64,000 bases of DNA from Geobacter argillaceus (GCF_007830735.1 NZ_VLLN01000021.1:17984-81983); one strand, 5' to 3'; shown: positions 52,823 through 61,424, counted from the stretch's first letter. Made by a program: numbers and translations. The notes: generated from the sequence alone by a model not told the origin.

Positions 52823-54149
52823 CCACGCACCGATTGTCCCGGATCTGCCGCTTCGCCACGCCGGTTCCCGGCCACCCGCCTTCGCTGGAGGTGATGTTTC
52901 CCAGGGTCAACTCCTTCTCCCGGAAAAGCGTCCCCGTCGCCTCTCCACGGAGCAAGGCCGGCAGCGCATTACGAGCGACCTGTTCCTGGGCACCCTCTAC
53001 CGTGTGAAAGCAGAGGTTAAGCTGATCCCCTTCCCCCTGGGACCGTACTTCGGCGCTGAAATCGAGCACGCCGGGGATCGGGAAGAGCGCCTCGTCCAGG
53101 GCGGGCATACGAATTCGTCCCCCATCTTTAAAGGAAATCTCCGCCCCAATCCTCCCCTGCACCCGGCCCAGACGCTTCAGGACGGTGCCACAGGGACAGG
53201 GGGCAGTGACAAGACGCGCCAGGTCGCCGGTCCGGTAACGCACCAGCGGCATCCCACGGCGGCAGAGGGTCGTGAAGACCACCTCCCCTTCCTCCCCGTC
53301 GGCGACCGGCATGCCGGTTCCGGGATCAACGATTTCAGTATAGAGATCGGCTTCGCGCAGGTGGTATCCGTCACCGGCCTCGCACTCGACCCCTCCCCCC
53401 AGACCGGTCTCGGTCATGCCGTAGTGGGTGAGGACGCGGCAGCCCCACGACCGCTCCAGTTCCCGCTCGATCGCCTTCGGTACGTAGTCGGTGGAAAGAA
53501 GGACGCTTGCCACCCACCCCTTCGGGATCGTCCCGGCAAGGTCGCCACGCGCCAGGGCCAGCAGCTGGGTGGGAATCCCCACCAGGCAGGGACGGGGGTG
53601 TTTCATGATGGTGGCCCGCGCCGCCGCCTGGTCGCGCACCGGGCCGAACACCACCGGTTTCACCTTTGTCCTGACCAGGGCTCTGGCCAAAAGGTCCCCC
53701 ACGCTGTCCGGGAGCTCGCCGGGGAGAAAGATGATTACCGTCCCGCCCGGCTCCACGAGGGTCGTCATCCCGTGGGCGAAGAAATCGACGGTGGCTTCCA
53801 GGTCCTGGGCGGTGAAGAAAACCCGCTTTGCCGGGCCGGTGGTTCCCGAGCTCTGCAGCGTCACCACCCTTTCGATCTCGTCCTGTGAGCTGCACAGCAT
53901 CCTCAGTCCCTGTTCCCGAAGGTCGTCGGCGGTCGTGAAGGGTAGTTTGGAGAATCTGATTAGGTCAGTTACCGAGTCCCCTTCGATGCCGGCGAAGAGA
54001 TCGCGGTAAAAGGGGCTCTTCTCCCTCACGTAGTCGATTGTCTCCCGCAGCCTTTGCAACTGATACCGGGCAATCCGCTCCGTCAGGGTGACGTCACCGT
54101 GACCGGGCACCCTTGCAGCAAGCCAGTCCTCCAGCGGCGTCTTATTCAC
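52770..54149 (-). CDS. PaaK-like AMP-dependent CoA ligase of the radical SAM cassette
   Basis: 459-aa phenylacetate-CoA-ligase-fold protein. ATP loop SSGTTGPAKRVFF, YGMTETGLGGG, and CPCGTVLKRLGRVQGR in the C-terminal lobe. GTG at 54149 overlaps the radical SAM stop (GTGA), with GGAGG seven bases before it. It appears related to the family I recall as DVU_1553 of Desulfovibrio, which occurs beside the same radical SAM and methyltransferase partners. The acyl substrate is unknown. The last about 35 residues overlap the convergent dehydrogenase gene and may be a readthrough extension. Confidence 0.78.
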   Translation of the reverse strand: MNKTPLEDWLAARVPGHGDVTLTERIARYQLQRLRETIDYVREKSPFYRDLFAGIEGDSVTDLIRFSKLPFTTADDLREQGLRMLCSSQDEIERVVTLQSSGTTGPAKRVFFTAQDLEATVDFFAHGMTTLVEPGGTVIIFLPGELPDSVGDLLARALVRTKVKPVVFGPVRDQAAARATIMKHPRPCLVGIPTQLLALARGDLAGTIPKGWVASVLLSTDYVPKAIERELERSWGCRVLTHYGMTETGLGGGVECEAGDGYHLREADLYTEIVDPGTGMPVADGEEGEVVFTTLCRRGMPLVRYRTGDLARLVTAPCPCGTVLKRLGRVQGRIGAEISFKDGGRIRMPALDEALFPIPGVLDFSAEVRSQGEGDQLNLCFHTVEGAQEQVARNALPALLRGEATGTLFREKELTLGNITSSEGGWPGTGVAKRQIRDNRCVVNDTASLLQQTTPTANG

Positions 54150-55576
54150 GCAATATCCTCCCTCACGCCTTGATTCACTGCACCGCGGTAGAGGCTCCGC
54201 CCATCCCTGCCGGTAAGGTTGTAGGCACAAAACGGCACCAGTCTGCCGTCTGTGGATATGACCGAAATGCAGCACCCCCTCAGCCGCTCCAGGTCGAGGT
54301 TTTCGGCATCCTGGAACGCCATGGCGGATATGGTGAAACTCCTGGTGGCAACCTCCCGGAGAAAAACATCCAGGTCAAGAACCCCTTCGACCCGGACCGC
54401 GTCCGCGCTGCTCCCGCAGCAGCAGGCGGTCTGCTCCGACAGCGGGGGACGGTTGGACGGCAGCTTCCAGCGGCGCGACACGGTATCGACGGTCTTTCTG
54501 ATCCCCCCGCCGCCGCAATCCGCCGTACAGCAGCTGTCGCCGCTCGTCGCGCCGAGCGGGCGCAGCCCGCCGTCAGCCGAGTAAAGGTACGTGGCGTGAA
54601 AGGAACAGTGGGCATGTTCGCCACCGGGGGGAGAAAAGTCCGCCACCTTGAGCAGCCCGCCGGTCTGTGCTTCGAGACATCGCATCAGTTCAGGCAGCGT
54701 AACTCGGTCGCCGCCGCCGCTCAACTCCGAAAAGCGGCCGAAATAGCTGACCGGCTGGAAATGGATGCCCCGCACGATCGGGGCGAGTTGCAGGGCCTGC
54801 CGTACGATGGCGCCGATGGCGTCACTGTTGACTCCCCTCACGATGGTCGGGACCAGGACGACGCCGAGGCCGGCCTCGCCGGCATTCCTGACGGCCCGGA
54901 GTTTCTGTTCCAGAAGCGCTCTTCCCCTCAAGGTGCGGTAGATCCCATCGTCAACCCCGTCGAACTGGAGGAATACCGACGAAAGCCCTGCCGCGCTCAG
55001 CCGGTCTGCGTAGTTCCTGTCAGAGGCAAGGCGAAGACCGTTCGTATTGAGCTGGATGAAAGAAAACCCGATCCGCCTGGCCGCTGCGACGATCTCCGGG
55101 AGGTCGTCCCGCAGGGTGGGTTCCCCCCCCGATAGCTGTAGGTTGCACGGACCAGCTGCCGCCATGGCCCGTTCCAGCAGCGTTGCTATCTTCTCCAACG
55201 ATGGATCATCTGTTTCCCCATGGCCGGCATCGGCGAAACAGACGGCGCATTGCAGGTTGCACCGGTCCGTCACTTCCAGCAGAACCGAGCAGGGCATCTG
55301 TTCATGGGTGCTGCACAGGCCACAGTCGAAAGGGCACCCCCTGTCAACGGTTCCATAGCAGATCTCCGGATGGACCGGTGCCTTGGGCCGCCGCCATTCG
55401 GCCATGGACGGTTCGCCGCGCCAGATGAGGGTCCTGAAGGAGCCGTGTTCTTCACACGTTTTGTCCTGAAAAACCTCGTCGCCCAGCAACAGCCGTGTCG
55501 CAGGAATGCGCCTGAGGCAGACGGGACAGAGACTTTCGGTTACATCCGGCTGCGTATCGTTCATGACCGTATCCAT
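54146..55576 (-). CDS. Radical SAM enzyme, TrsS-like
   Basis: 476-aa radical SAM protein. N-terminal CPVCLRRIP zinc-like motif, then CPFDCGLCSTHEQ, the radical SAM motif CNLQCAVCF near residue 107, and LQLSGGEPTLRDD. The C-terminal half is rich in Cys: SCCTADCGGGG and QTACCCGSS, then RGCCISV. This resembles a family I recall as radical SAM (seleno)protein TrsS, where some members have Sec; this one has only Cys and no UGA interruption. ATG 55576 overlaps the methyltransferase stop (TAATG); MNDTQP at 55564 is an alternative. Function unknown; the cassette next to moeA and bamBC suggests metalloenzyme maturation. Confidence 0.82.
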   Translation of the reverse strand: MDTVMNDTQPDVTESLCPVCLRRIPATRLLLGDEVFQDKTCEEHGSFRTLIWRGEPSMAEWRRPKAPVHPEICYGTVDRGCPFDCGLCSTHEQMPCSVLLEVTDRCNLQCAVCFADAGHGETDDPSLEKIATLLERAMAAAGPCNLQLSGGEPTLRDDLPEIVAAARRIGFSFIQLNTNGLRLASDRNYADRLSAAGLSSVFLQFDGVDDGIYRTLRGRALLEQKLRAVRNAGEAGLGVVLVPTIVRGVNSDAIGAIVRQALQLAPIVRGIHFQPVSYFGRFSELSGGGDRVTLPELMRCLEAQTGGLLKVADFSPPGGEHAHCSFHATYLYSADGGLRPLGATSGDSCCTADCGGGGIRKTVDTVSRRWKLPSNRPPLSEQTACCCGSSADAVRVEGVLDLDVFLREVATRSFTISAMAFQDAENLDLERLRGCCISVISTDGRLVPFCAYNLTGRDGRSLYRGAVNQGVREDIA

Positions 55577-56268
55577 TAGGTAAATGTGGCCCCCGATTTT
55601 CGGGCAACCAGAAGGAAATAGCTGATTCCTGAGCGGTCGGTCTTTTCACCTTTCTGTCTCTGACAGCACCCCCATGAGTCCGGCAGGCATTCGCCGGCAA
55701 GGATCATACGGACAGCGAACTCCTTGAGCAGCCGGTCGTGTGCCTCCCAGAGGAGAGGGGTGAAACCGCGCGCGGATAACGAATCAAGAAGCTCCTGCTG
55801 CAAGAGGAGTCCATCTGCCTGTCCAGCCGTTCCGTGGTCGCCTTTACCGAACAGGTCGCTCAGTACCAGATATCCCCCACCCTTCACGACCCGGGCAAAC
55901 TCGTCGAGAGCCGCAGACCTGTCGTCGAGAATGGAAAGGACGCATTCACAAAGGAGGAGATCGAAGGTGTCGCTGCCGAAGGGGATCGTTTCCGCCCGGC
56001 CCCGGATGAAACGAGCCGTTTCAAGCCGGGTGGCAGCTTCGCTGAGGAGCGTTTCCGAATGGTCGAGTCCTACCAGGCGGTAGTGACCGGTCCGTTCCAG
56101 GTGCTGCAGTGTCCCACCCGCACCGCAGCCGATATCGGCGACAAGGGAACCGGCAGGGAGGTCGCAGATTTCCAACGCCCTCTCAGTGAGCACAGGGCCA
56201 CCGGGTCGTATGCATGGCCCCACGACGCGGCCGATCTCCGACCAGTTGAACGTGGTATCGTTCATCAT
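55576..56268 (-). CDS. SAM-dependent methyltransferase, TrsM-like
   Basis: About 230-aa class I methyltransferase: SAM motif I VADIGCGAGGTLQHLE, motif II-like LVGLDHSE, RGRAETIPFGSDTFDLLLCE, and SDLFGKGDHG. The C-terminal region has WGCCQRQKGEKTDRSGISYFL, a CC pair unusual for the superfamily. I recall a matching family (DVU_1556) adjoining TrsS. The start at 56268 or 56265 (ATGATG); the frame extending to 56343 overlaps the upstream gene. Stop overlaps the radical SAM start. Substrate unknown. Confidence 0.8.
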   Translation of the reverse strand: MMNDTTFNWSEIGRVVGPCIRPGGPVLTERALEICDLPAGSLVADIGCGAGGTLQHLERTGHYRLVGLDHSETLLSEAATRLETARFIRGRAETIPFGSDTFDLLLCECVLSILDDRSAALDEFARVVKGGGYLVLSDLFGKGDHGTAGQADGLLLQQELLDSLSARGFTPLLWEAHDRLLKEFAVRMILAGECLPDSWGCCQRQKGEKTDRSGISYFLLVARKSGATFT

Positions 56269-56281
56269 GTCACCGGTAAGG

Positions 56282-56764
56282 CTACTTGTCTTCCAGCGCC
56301 TGCTCTGCCTCGGCCACCTTTCCGGTCGCCAGTTCCTCCGCAATGAGGATGAAACCGCACCGGGAGCAGGCCGGAAGATTGATGGGGAATATGGACTGCA
56401 TGTACTGAAGCCTGACCGTCTGGACTTCCAAGGGCGTTTGGCACTGATTGCAGGTCCAGTCGCTGTTACTGCCGGACTTCACCCACTCCTTCGTGCTCCC
56501 GCCCGACTTCATCACCATCCTGTGGGAATAGGCAGTATGAACCTGATAGCCCCCATCGATCCGACTGTATTCCACCCAGTAGGTGACCGCCTTAGGTCGA
56601 TAAAAGGCGAGAGACCGGTGGGTGACAGTGTTCATCAGCTTCTTCCCGGAGGTCTCGGCATGATGGATAACTTTCTGCACATCTTCCCTCAGGATCGAAC
56701 GACCCTCCAAGAGACGCTCTATCTCCGCGCTGATATGCAAACTTATCTGCTCATCTGTATTCAT
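56282..56764 (-). CDS. Zinc-ribbon/redox protein of the cassette, DVU_1557-like
   Basis: About 160 aa. The C-terminal 60 residues have two Cys-x2-Cys pairs, CNQC and CSRC, separated by a beta-rich stretch, and end with EELATGKVAEAEQALEDK, a pattern I associate with the DVU_1557 redox protein family. The N-terminal about 95 residues (ISLHISAEIERLLEGRSI, YRPKAVTYWVEYS) are an additional domain not found in the short family members I recall. ATG 56764 is preferred; TTG at 56776 sits too close to AGGA. It lies 33 bp after moeA and 13 bp before the methyltransferase. Confidence 0.7.
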   Translation of the reverse strand: MNTDEQISLHISAEIERLLEGRSILREDVQKVIHHAETSGKKLMNTVTHRSLAFYRPKAVTYWVEYSRIDGGYQVHTAYSHRMVMKSGGSTKEWVKSGSNSDWTCNQCQTPLEVQTVRLQYMQSIFPINLPACSRCGFILIAEELATGKVAEAEQALEDK

Positions 56765-56797
56765 CTTGTGTCTCAATCCTGCCCAGGCCCGTCTCGG

Positions 56798-58105
56798 TTA
56801 ACATTTCACCACCCGCACCCTCCCCCCGAAGTTCTCTTCTTCACGCGGCAGAGCGACGTCATCATATTCATAACTGTTGATGCCTTCCAGTTCTTGAAGC
56901 AGGGCCATACCACCGCGCAGCAGATGGACATCCACCTCAGCCCCTGCCGCTACCACCGAAGGCTCTTTGGGGAGCATCGCAACGGCGTTGGCTCTGTGCA
57001 TGGTACGCAGCTTACAAGACTTCTGGTCACCACAGGTGGTGGCAATGTAGCGGCCATTCTCCATTTCCACGCGAACCGGCTGGCAATGAACACTGCCCGG
57101 CTTTTTGTGCGTCTCTTCGCGAAGCGTCGCCTTAAAGTACGGCCGGACCACCCGGCGATGCCCCATCATCCTGAGCAGCGCCGGCCTGACGAACTCCTCG
57201 AACGTGATCATGGTCGATACCGGGTTACCGGGAAGAGAAAAGACCGGCGTCCCCCCTTTCATGCCAAAGGCTTTCGGACCACCCGGTTTTATATCAACTT
57301 TCCACAATAGCTGTCGAACCCCCAGTTCGGCCAGCACGCCCCGCACAAAATCCCGATCACCGCCAGAAACACCGGCAGTAGTGATCAAGGCATCGGCCTT
57401 CAGCCCCGCCAGCACCTGTTCCCTGAGGCTCTCCCTGTTGTCGCGGGCTATGCTCAGGATGACCGGCTCGGCACCGATCTCCCTGAGAGCGGCAGCCAGG
57501 TACTGGGCATTGCTGTTGATGATCCGCCCGGCAGCCGGCGGCTCTCCCAATTCGATAAGTTCGTCGCCGGTGGAGAGCACTGCCACCCGCGCCTTCTGGT
57601 AGACCGGCACAACCGCCTTGCCAAAGGAGGCCAGCACACTTATCTCCTGCGACTGAACGACCGTACCCGCTGTCAGCACCGTGTCGCCGGTTGCCACATC
57701 TTCGCCTTGGAAGCGAATATGCTGCCGGGAACGGACCGGCGCCATAATTGTCACGTAACCATCGGCCTCAGCCGTCTCTTCAACCGGCACCACCGCATCA
57801 CAGTTGTGCGGGATAGGTGCACCGGTCATGATACGGACGGCGCATCCCCCCAGAACCGGCGTCGACACGTTGCCCCCTGCCGGAATAAAGCCGGTGATCC
57901 GCAGGGTCCTCCCTTCGACGGTACAATCAGCACTAGCCAGGGCAAAACCGTCCCTGGCCGAGTTGTCGTAGTGCGGCATATCCCAGGTTGCTGTCATATC
58001 CTTTGCCAGGACCCTGCCCAGGGCGGACTGCAGATCGACACGCTCCACCCCCAGCGGCGTCACCTTGCCAAGGATTATCCGGAGAGCTTCCTCTAAACTT
58101 GGCAT
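56798..58105 (-). CDS. moeA: Molybdopterin molybdenumtransferase MoeA
   Basis: 435-aa MoeA, which inserts Mo (or W) into adenylylated molybdopterin. Motifs: DNSARDGFAL, IMTGAPIPHNCDAVVPVEET, VLSTGDELIELG, TTAGVSGGDRDFV, FGMKGGTPVFSLPGNPVSTM. Start at 58105 (MPSLEEAL), nine bases after GGAGG; ATG 58126 falls too close to it. Located between bamC3 and the radical SAM cassette, under the riboswitch leader of bamB3, so it is plausibly dedicated to tungsten insertion for the Bam enzymes. Confidence 0.95.
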   Translation of the reverse strand: MPSLEEALRIILGKVTPLGVERVDLQSALGRVLAKDMTATWDMPHYDNSARDGFALASADCTVEGRTLRITGFIPAGGNVSTPVLGGCAVRIMTGAPIPHNCDAVVPVEETAEADGYVTIMAPVRSRQHIRFQGEDVATGDTVLTAGTVVQSQEISVLASFGKAVVPVYQKARVAVLSTGDELIELGEPPAAGRIINSNAQYLAAALREIGAEPVILSIARDNRESLREQVLAGLKADALITTAGVSGGDRDFVRGVLAELGVRQLLWKVDIKPGGPKAFGMKGGTPVFSLPGNPVSTMITFEEFVRPALLRMMGHRRVVRPYFKATLREETHKKPGSVHCQPVRVEMENGRYIATTCGDQKSCKLRTMHRANAVAMLPKEPSVVAAGAEVDVHLLRGGMALLQELEGINSYEYDDVALPREEENFGGRVRVVKC

Positions 58106-58162
58106 TTCACCCATCCTCCGAAATCTACGCCACATCCATGGTGGGTGCGTACCGGATCATAC

Positions 58163-58183
58163 CCCCCCGACATAGCCGGGGGG
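58163..58183. promoter_or_regulatory. Intercistronic hairpin between bamC3 and moeA
   Basis: CCCCCCG-N7-CGGGGGG, a perfect 7-bp G/C stem in the 109-bp gap. On the transcribed minus strand there is no U run behind it, so it is more likely an RNA-stability or attenuation element than a terminator. Confidence 0.5.
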
Positions 58184-58214
58184 CCTATCTCTTTTATTAG
58201 TCTATAATGTCCTA

Positions 58215-58745
58215 TCACTTCTCTGACAGTCTGGCAACACTGTCCAGCAGCTTCTGTAACCCATGTTTTTTCATCAATGATTCAAGGCCAATTTCCATCT
58301 CGCTTACGCTTGGCTTTTCTTCTTCCACTTCCTCTTCCCGTTCTTCATAGATCAGGGCATCGACCAGGCACCATTTGACACATATGGGCTCGTCTTCGCC
58401 ATCGCACATATCGCACTTGAGAGGAAGACCGGAGTCGGGCTCTTTGAACAGGTCCCTGGCCGGGCAGGAAGCTCGGCAGGAGTCGCACTCGCTGTATTCC
58501 TTGCCGTCCATTATGTACTTGTTTCTGCCCATGCATTCGGACTCGGTATACTCACCCGCGAATACAGGCATCCAGATATCCTCAAGTCGGTTCGTGACAA
58601 TCTGAATACGGGACCGGGCCGGGTTATTGCTGCTGTATGGCGGAACGGCGTGAAAAGCGGAACACATTATCTCGCAGGTCCGGCAGCCGTTACACTTGTC
58701 AGCATTGACCGTGATTGTCCTGATCTTTTTCTTAATTTTGGCCAT
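58215..58745 (-). CDS. bamC: BamC, multi-cluster ferredoxin-like subunit (copy 3)
   Basis: 176-aa BamC homologue with CNGCRTCEIMC, CMGR, CDSCRASC, CDMCDGE and CVKWC. Sequence is closer to BamC2 than to BamC1 (both have CVKWCLV and EPDSGLPLKCD). Starts inside the end of bamB3, overlapping by 14 bp, so BamB3 and BamC3 are translationally coupled. No bamD-I genes follow; this pair would need to dock with subunits from cluster 1 or 2. Confidence 0.9.
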   Translation of the reverse strand: MAKIKKKIRTITVNADKCNGCRTCEIMCSAFHAVPPYSSNNPARSRIQIVTNRLEDIWMPVFAGEYTESECMGRNKYIMDGKEYSECDSCRASCPARDLFKEPDSGLPLKCDMCDGEDEPICVKWCLVDALIYEEREEEVEEEKPSVSEMEIGLESLMKKHGLQKLLDSVARLSEK

Positions 58746-60702
58746 TTTTCAATATACCTCTCTTTTCCAAGTCATCGGCAACATAGCCCAGATCAAGTTC
58801 TTCCAGCTTTTCCCGCGTGGGAATACCGTCGTGATTCCATCCCTTGAATTTGTAATAGGTGGACAGGAGTTCTTCCTCGAGTTCGGGAAATCTTTTTTTC
58901 CAATGATCCGCCGGCGGCTTCTCATCGGCCCTCGTGATCCCTTTTCTGTTATTGTATGCCCTGTGCAGGTTCCGGTTCCTGTTGACAATTTTCTTCAGGC
59001 CGGCCTCATCCAGGTCCATCCCGGTCGCGGCCGAGATCAATAGCGGGTAGTTGTGTATATGATAGGGGGGCTTGAAGCAAAACGATGACATACCGCAGCA
59101 CATACCGCAGGCATCATCAATGTTGTGCATCATTTCCATCCAATCCACGATTTCAGAAGCTATGTCAGGGGTCGGGTAATACGGTATCGACTTTTCTCCC
59201 CGTGGTTCCCAGTCCAGCACCCATTGCTTGAACTTTTCATCGGGAAGCTGGGGCCAATCCCTGACAAAGTTTTCTCGCTGCTCCATCGTGGGAAATGCCG
59301 ACTGGGGCCATTGCCCTTCCATCTGGGTAATACTTATCTTCTCATTGGTGGAAAGCATCAGGTAATAGAGCGGATCCATCGTTCCGAGTTTGATGGGAAG
59401 CTGCTCATGCTTCTTGATGGTATTGTGGTCGAAAGCCTCCGCGCCATTGCCAATCTTGCGGGCCGCAAAATAGACGCCGTCAGCCAGCACATCGCCGATT
59501 CCTTCCCGCCGCACAACCCTGTCAAGCAGCCAGAAGAATCTCCCCTCCTTATCGGACGGACATCCTGCGAAATCCTTGTCGGTCAGAATGCCGGCTTCAT
59601 AGAGCTCGACGGCGAAAGCCAGGATCTGCGGGGTTGAGAAGGAATCGACCCCGTACTCGGAAGCGCGTTGCAGGATTTTCCAGCCGAAATCCAGGTCGTC
59701 GACATACGCCGCCATGGCATAGGTAAGTTTCCCGAAACATTTTGCCATGTATCGGGGAGCATCCTTCGGGGAAACCAATGCCCCGCAGTGCTGGGGACAG
59801 TTGAAGCAGCTTATCAGCCGCTTTACCGCACCATGTTGAGACTTTGTCCAGGATGCATCGATCTCATCGGTCCAGAAATCCCTTCTCCGGGTGCGGGCAT
59901 TCCCCCAGGCGAAATTTTCGGTGTGCCACTTCTCATCGGTATGCTTCATCTCCTGTGGCGATCCGATCCCGGACATAATGGTCATGACGTCCTGAATAGG
60001 ATTGTTGTTCCGGAAGTGTATATACTCCGTCACGTCCTTCATATGCTTCATGAACTCTTCCGGTCGGGCAAGATAGACGTCCTTGGTTCCCCGAACGGCA
60101 ATTGCCTTTATCTTCTTGTCGCCCATAACGGCTCCGCCACCGAGTCTGCTGGCGCTCGACCTGGACTGCTCGATGGAAGCGGTGAAGACCCGATTCTCGC
60201 CGGCCAGGCCGATGGCTGCCACCTGGGCTTTAGGCTGATTCAGCTCTTTGCGGATAAGGTCTTGCGTTTCTAAAGCGCCTTTCCCCTGCAAATGCGAGGC
60301 ATCACGTATTTCCACCTTGTCATTGTTGATGTACAGATACACCCAGTCGGGGGACTTGTTGCGAAAGATCACCTTGTCATAACCGGCATACTTCAATTCC
60401 GCCGCGAAAAACCCTCCCATCATCGGATAGACCAATGTACCCGACTGCGGCGAAACAAAGGTGACGACGGAACGATTGGCACTGAAAACAGGCGTGCCGT
60501 TTAACAGACCGGTGCTGAATACAAGCAGGTTCTCGGGATCAAACGCCTTGACCTCCGGCGGAACCCTGTCCCAGTGCAACTTGATGCTGGTACCCAGCCC
60601 CCCGAGATGCAACTCCATCAACTTGGGGTCGGTTGCCACCCGTTCAATGTTTCCTGTTGCCAAGTCAACTTCCAAATAATATCCAGCCTCTGCGTATCTC
60701 AT
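58732..60702 (-). CDS. bamB: BamB, tungsten active-site subunit (copy 3)
   Basis: 656-aa canonical-type BamB. Glu251 (GSPQEM), His260 (DEKWH), and Cys322 (AKCFGKL) are at exactly the BamB2 positions; Fe-S ligands CFNCPQHC and late Cys in GMCCGMSSF, followed by KPPYHIHNYP. The WGNARTRRRDFW block is present. Hence a second catalytically competent benzoyl-CoA reductase-type subunit. It is preceded by AAAGAGGGGTAAAC, by a partial copy of its own 5' end, by two riboswitch-like leaders and by the TGGTA palindrome. Confidence 0.93.
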   Translation of the reverse strand: MRYAEAGYYLEVDLATGNIERVATDPKLMELHLGGLGTSIKLHWDRVPPEVKAFDPENLLVFSTGLLNGTPVFSANRSVVTFVSPQSGTLVYPMMGGFFAAELKYAGYDKVIFRNKSPDWVYLYINNDKVEIRDASHLQGKGALETQDLIRKELNQPKAQVAAIGLAGENRVFTASIEQSRSSASRLGGGAVMGDKKIKAIAVRGTKDVYLARPEEFMKHMKDVTEYIHFRNNNPIQDVMTIMSGIGSPQEMKHTDEKWHTENFAWGNARTRRRDFWTDEIDASWTKSQHGAVKRLISCFNCPQHCGALVSPKDAPRYMAKCFGKLTYAMAAYVDDLDFGWKILQRASEYGVDSFSTPQILAFAVELYEAGILTDKDFAGCPSDKEGRFFWLLDRVVRREGIGDVLADGVYFAARKIGNGAEAFDHNTIKKHEQLPIKLGTMDPLYYLMLSTNEKISITQMEGQWPQSAFPTMEQRENFVRDWPQLPDEKFKQWVLDWEPRGEKSIPYYPTPDIASEIVDWMEMMHNIDDACGMCCGMSSFCFKPPYHIHNYPLLISAATGMDLDEAGLKKIVNRNRNLHRAYNNRKGITRADEKPPADHWKKRFPELEEELLSTYYKFKGWNHDGIPTREKLEELDLGYVADDLEKRGILKNGQN

Positions 60703-60718
60703 GTTTACCCCTCTTTCT

Positions 60719-60901
60719 TTAGTCTGCTATCCTGAGGCACTTCTTCAGTGAATGCTGGCAAAAACCTCCGCACGCTTCCTTGACGCTGCCCCCCCGGCCC
60801 TCGAGATGAGGCTCCAGTAGCTTGGGGTCGATTGCTACCCGTTCAATGTTTCCCGTTGCCACGTTAATTTCCAAATAACATCCAGCCTCTTCGCATTTCA
60901 T
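60719..60901 (-). pseudogene. Partial tandem duplicate of the bamB3 5' end (60-codon ORF)
   Basis: A 60-aa frame beginning MKCEEAGCYLEINVATGNIE parallels the BamB3 start MRYAEAGYYLEVDLATGNIE for about 40 residues, then diverges (GGFCQHSLKKCLRIAD). Its own ribosome site (AAAGGGGGGTAAAC) copies the bamB3 leader, and it stops 16 bp before the bamB3 ATG. It is either a decayed duplication or a translated leader peptide; five Cys have accumulated, some where BamB3 has Tyr. Confidence 0.75.
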
Positions 60902-61002
60902 GTTTACCCCCCTTTTGACTGTTTACTTAATCTGATGCCCCATCTGGCGAGTACGTCGCTGGTTCTCCCTTTCCCCACGGCTGGTGACATTCTGCGATCA
61001 CC

Positions 61003-61171
61003 GGAAAACAAAAAGGGCGCTCTCCGGATGGAAAGGCCCCCTGACGGCGCAGAAATACATCCGCGTCGTTGGGTCCCCTTTGCATAAGGAAGGCAAGGCC
61101 GTTTCCAGCGATACCCATAGGCCGGACCGCCTTGAGGGTTTCCCTTTTAGGCGCCGCGGCTCGGAGACTGT
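61003..61171 (-). ncRNA. Mo/W-cofactor riboswitch-like leader with terminator (proximal copy)
   Basis: Minus-strand leader about 100 bp before the truncated bamB copy. It starts CAGTCTCCGAGCCGCGGCG, has the short hairpin AGGGAAACCCT, the segment GCTGGAAACGGCC, and ends in a strong hairpin AGGGGGCCTTTCC / GGAGAGCGCCCTT followed by TTTGTTTTCC. About 90% identical to the distal copy. An aptamer joined to a terminator is the layout of a transcriptional riboswitch. Assignment to the Moco/tungsten-cofactor class rests on context (W enzymes, moeA) and resemblance from memory, not on a covariance search. Confidence 0.65.
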
Positions 61172-61221
61172 GTTCAATTTTAGGTATTGCCCACGGCTGC
61201 TACTGCCAGCAAAACAGCCGG

Positions 61222-61392
61222 AAAAACAAAAGGGGCGCTCTCTTGATAGAAAGGCCCCTTGACGGCGCAGCTATGCTTCCGCGCCGTTGGGTCCCCTTTG
61301 CAAAAGGAAGGCAAGGCCGTTTCCAGCGATACCCATAGGCCGGACCGCCATGAGGGTTTTCCCTTTTAGGCGCCACGGCTCGGAGACTGTTG
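61222..61392 (-). ncRNA. Mo/W-cofactor riboswitch-like leader with terminator (distal copy)
   Basis: First of two tandem leaders. CAGTCTCCGAGCCGTGGCG, AGGGAAAACCCT hairpin, ATCGCTGGAAACGGCC, CAACGGCGCG pairing with CGCGCCGTTG-like strands, then a terminator: AAGGGGCCTTTCT / AGAGAGCGCCCCTT with TTTGTTTTTCC after it. Located just downstream of the TGGTA palindrome. Conserved positions fall in loops while stems vary compensatorily between copies (for example GCGCCGTGG/GCGCCGCGG), which suggests RNA function. Confidence 0.65.
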
Positions 61393-61408
61393 CTTATTTG
61401 TTGTAAAC

Positions 61409-61424
61409 TGGTACTACATTACCA
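61409..61424. promoter_or_regulatory. TGGTA-N6-TACCA operator of the bamB3 operon
   Basis: TGGTACTACATTACCA, a perfect inverted repeat 17 bp upstream of the distal leader RNA, with TTGTAAAC before it. Matches the sites before bamA and cluster 2, implying one regulator for all. Confidence 0.65.

Noticed and set aside
54146..55576. Selenocysteine in the TrsS-like radical SAM protein.
   Set aside because: The frame has no internal UGA; the relevant motifs are all Cys.
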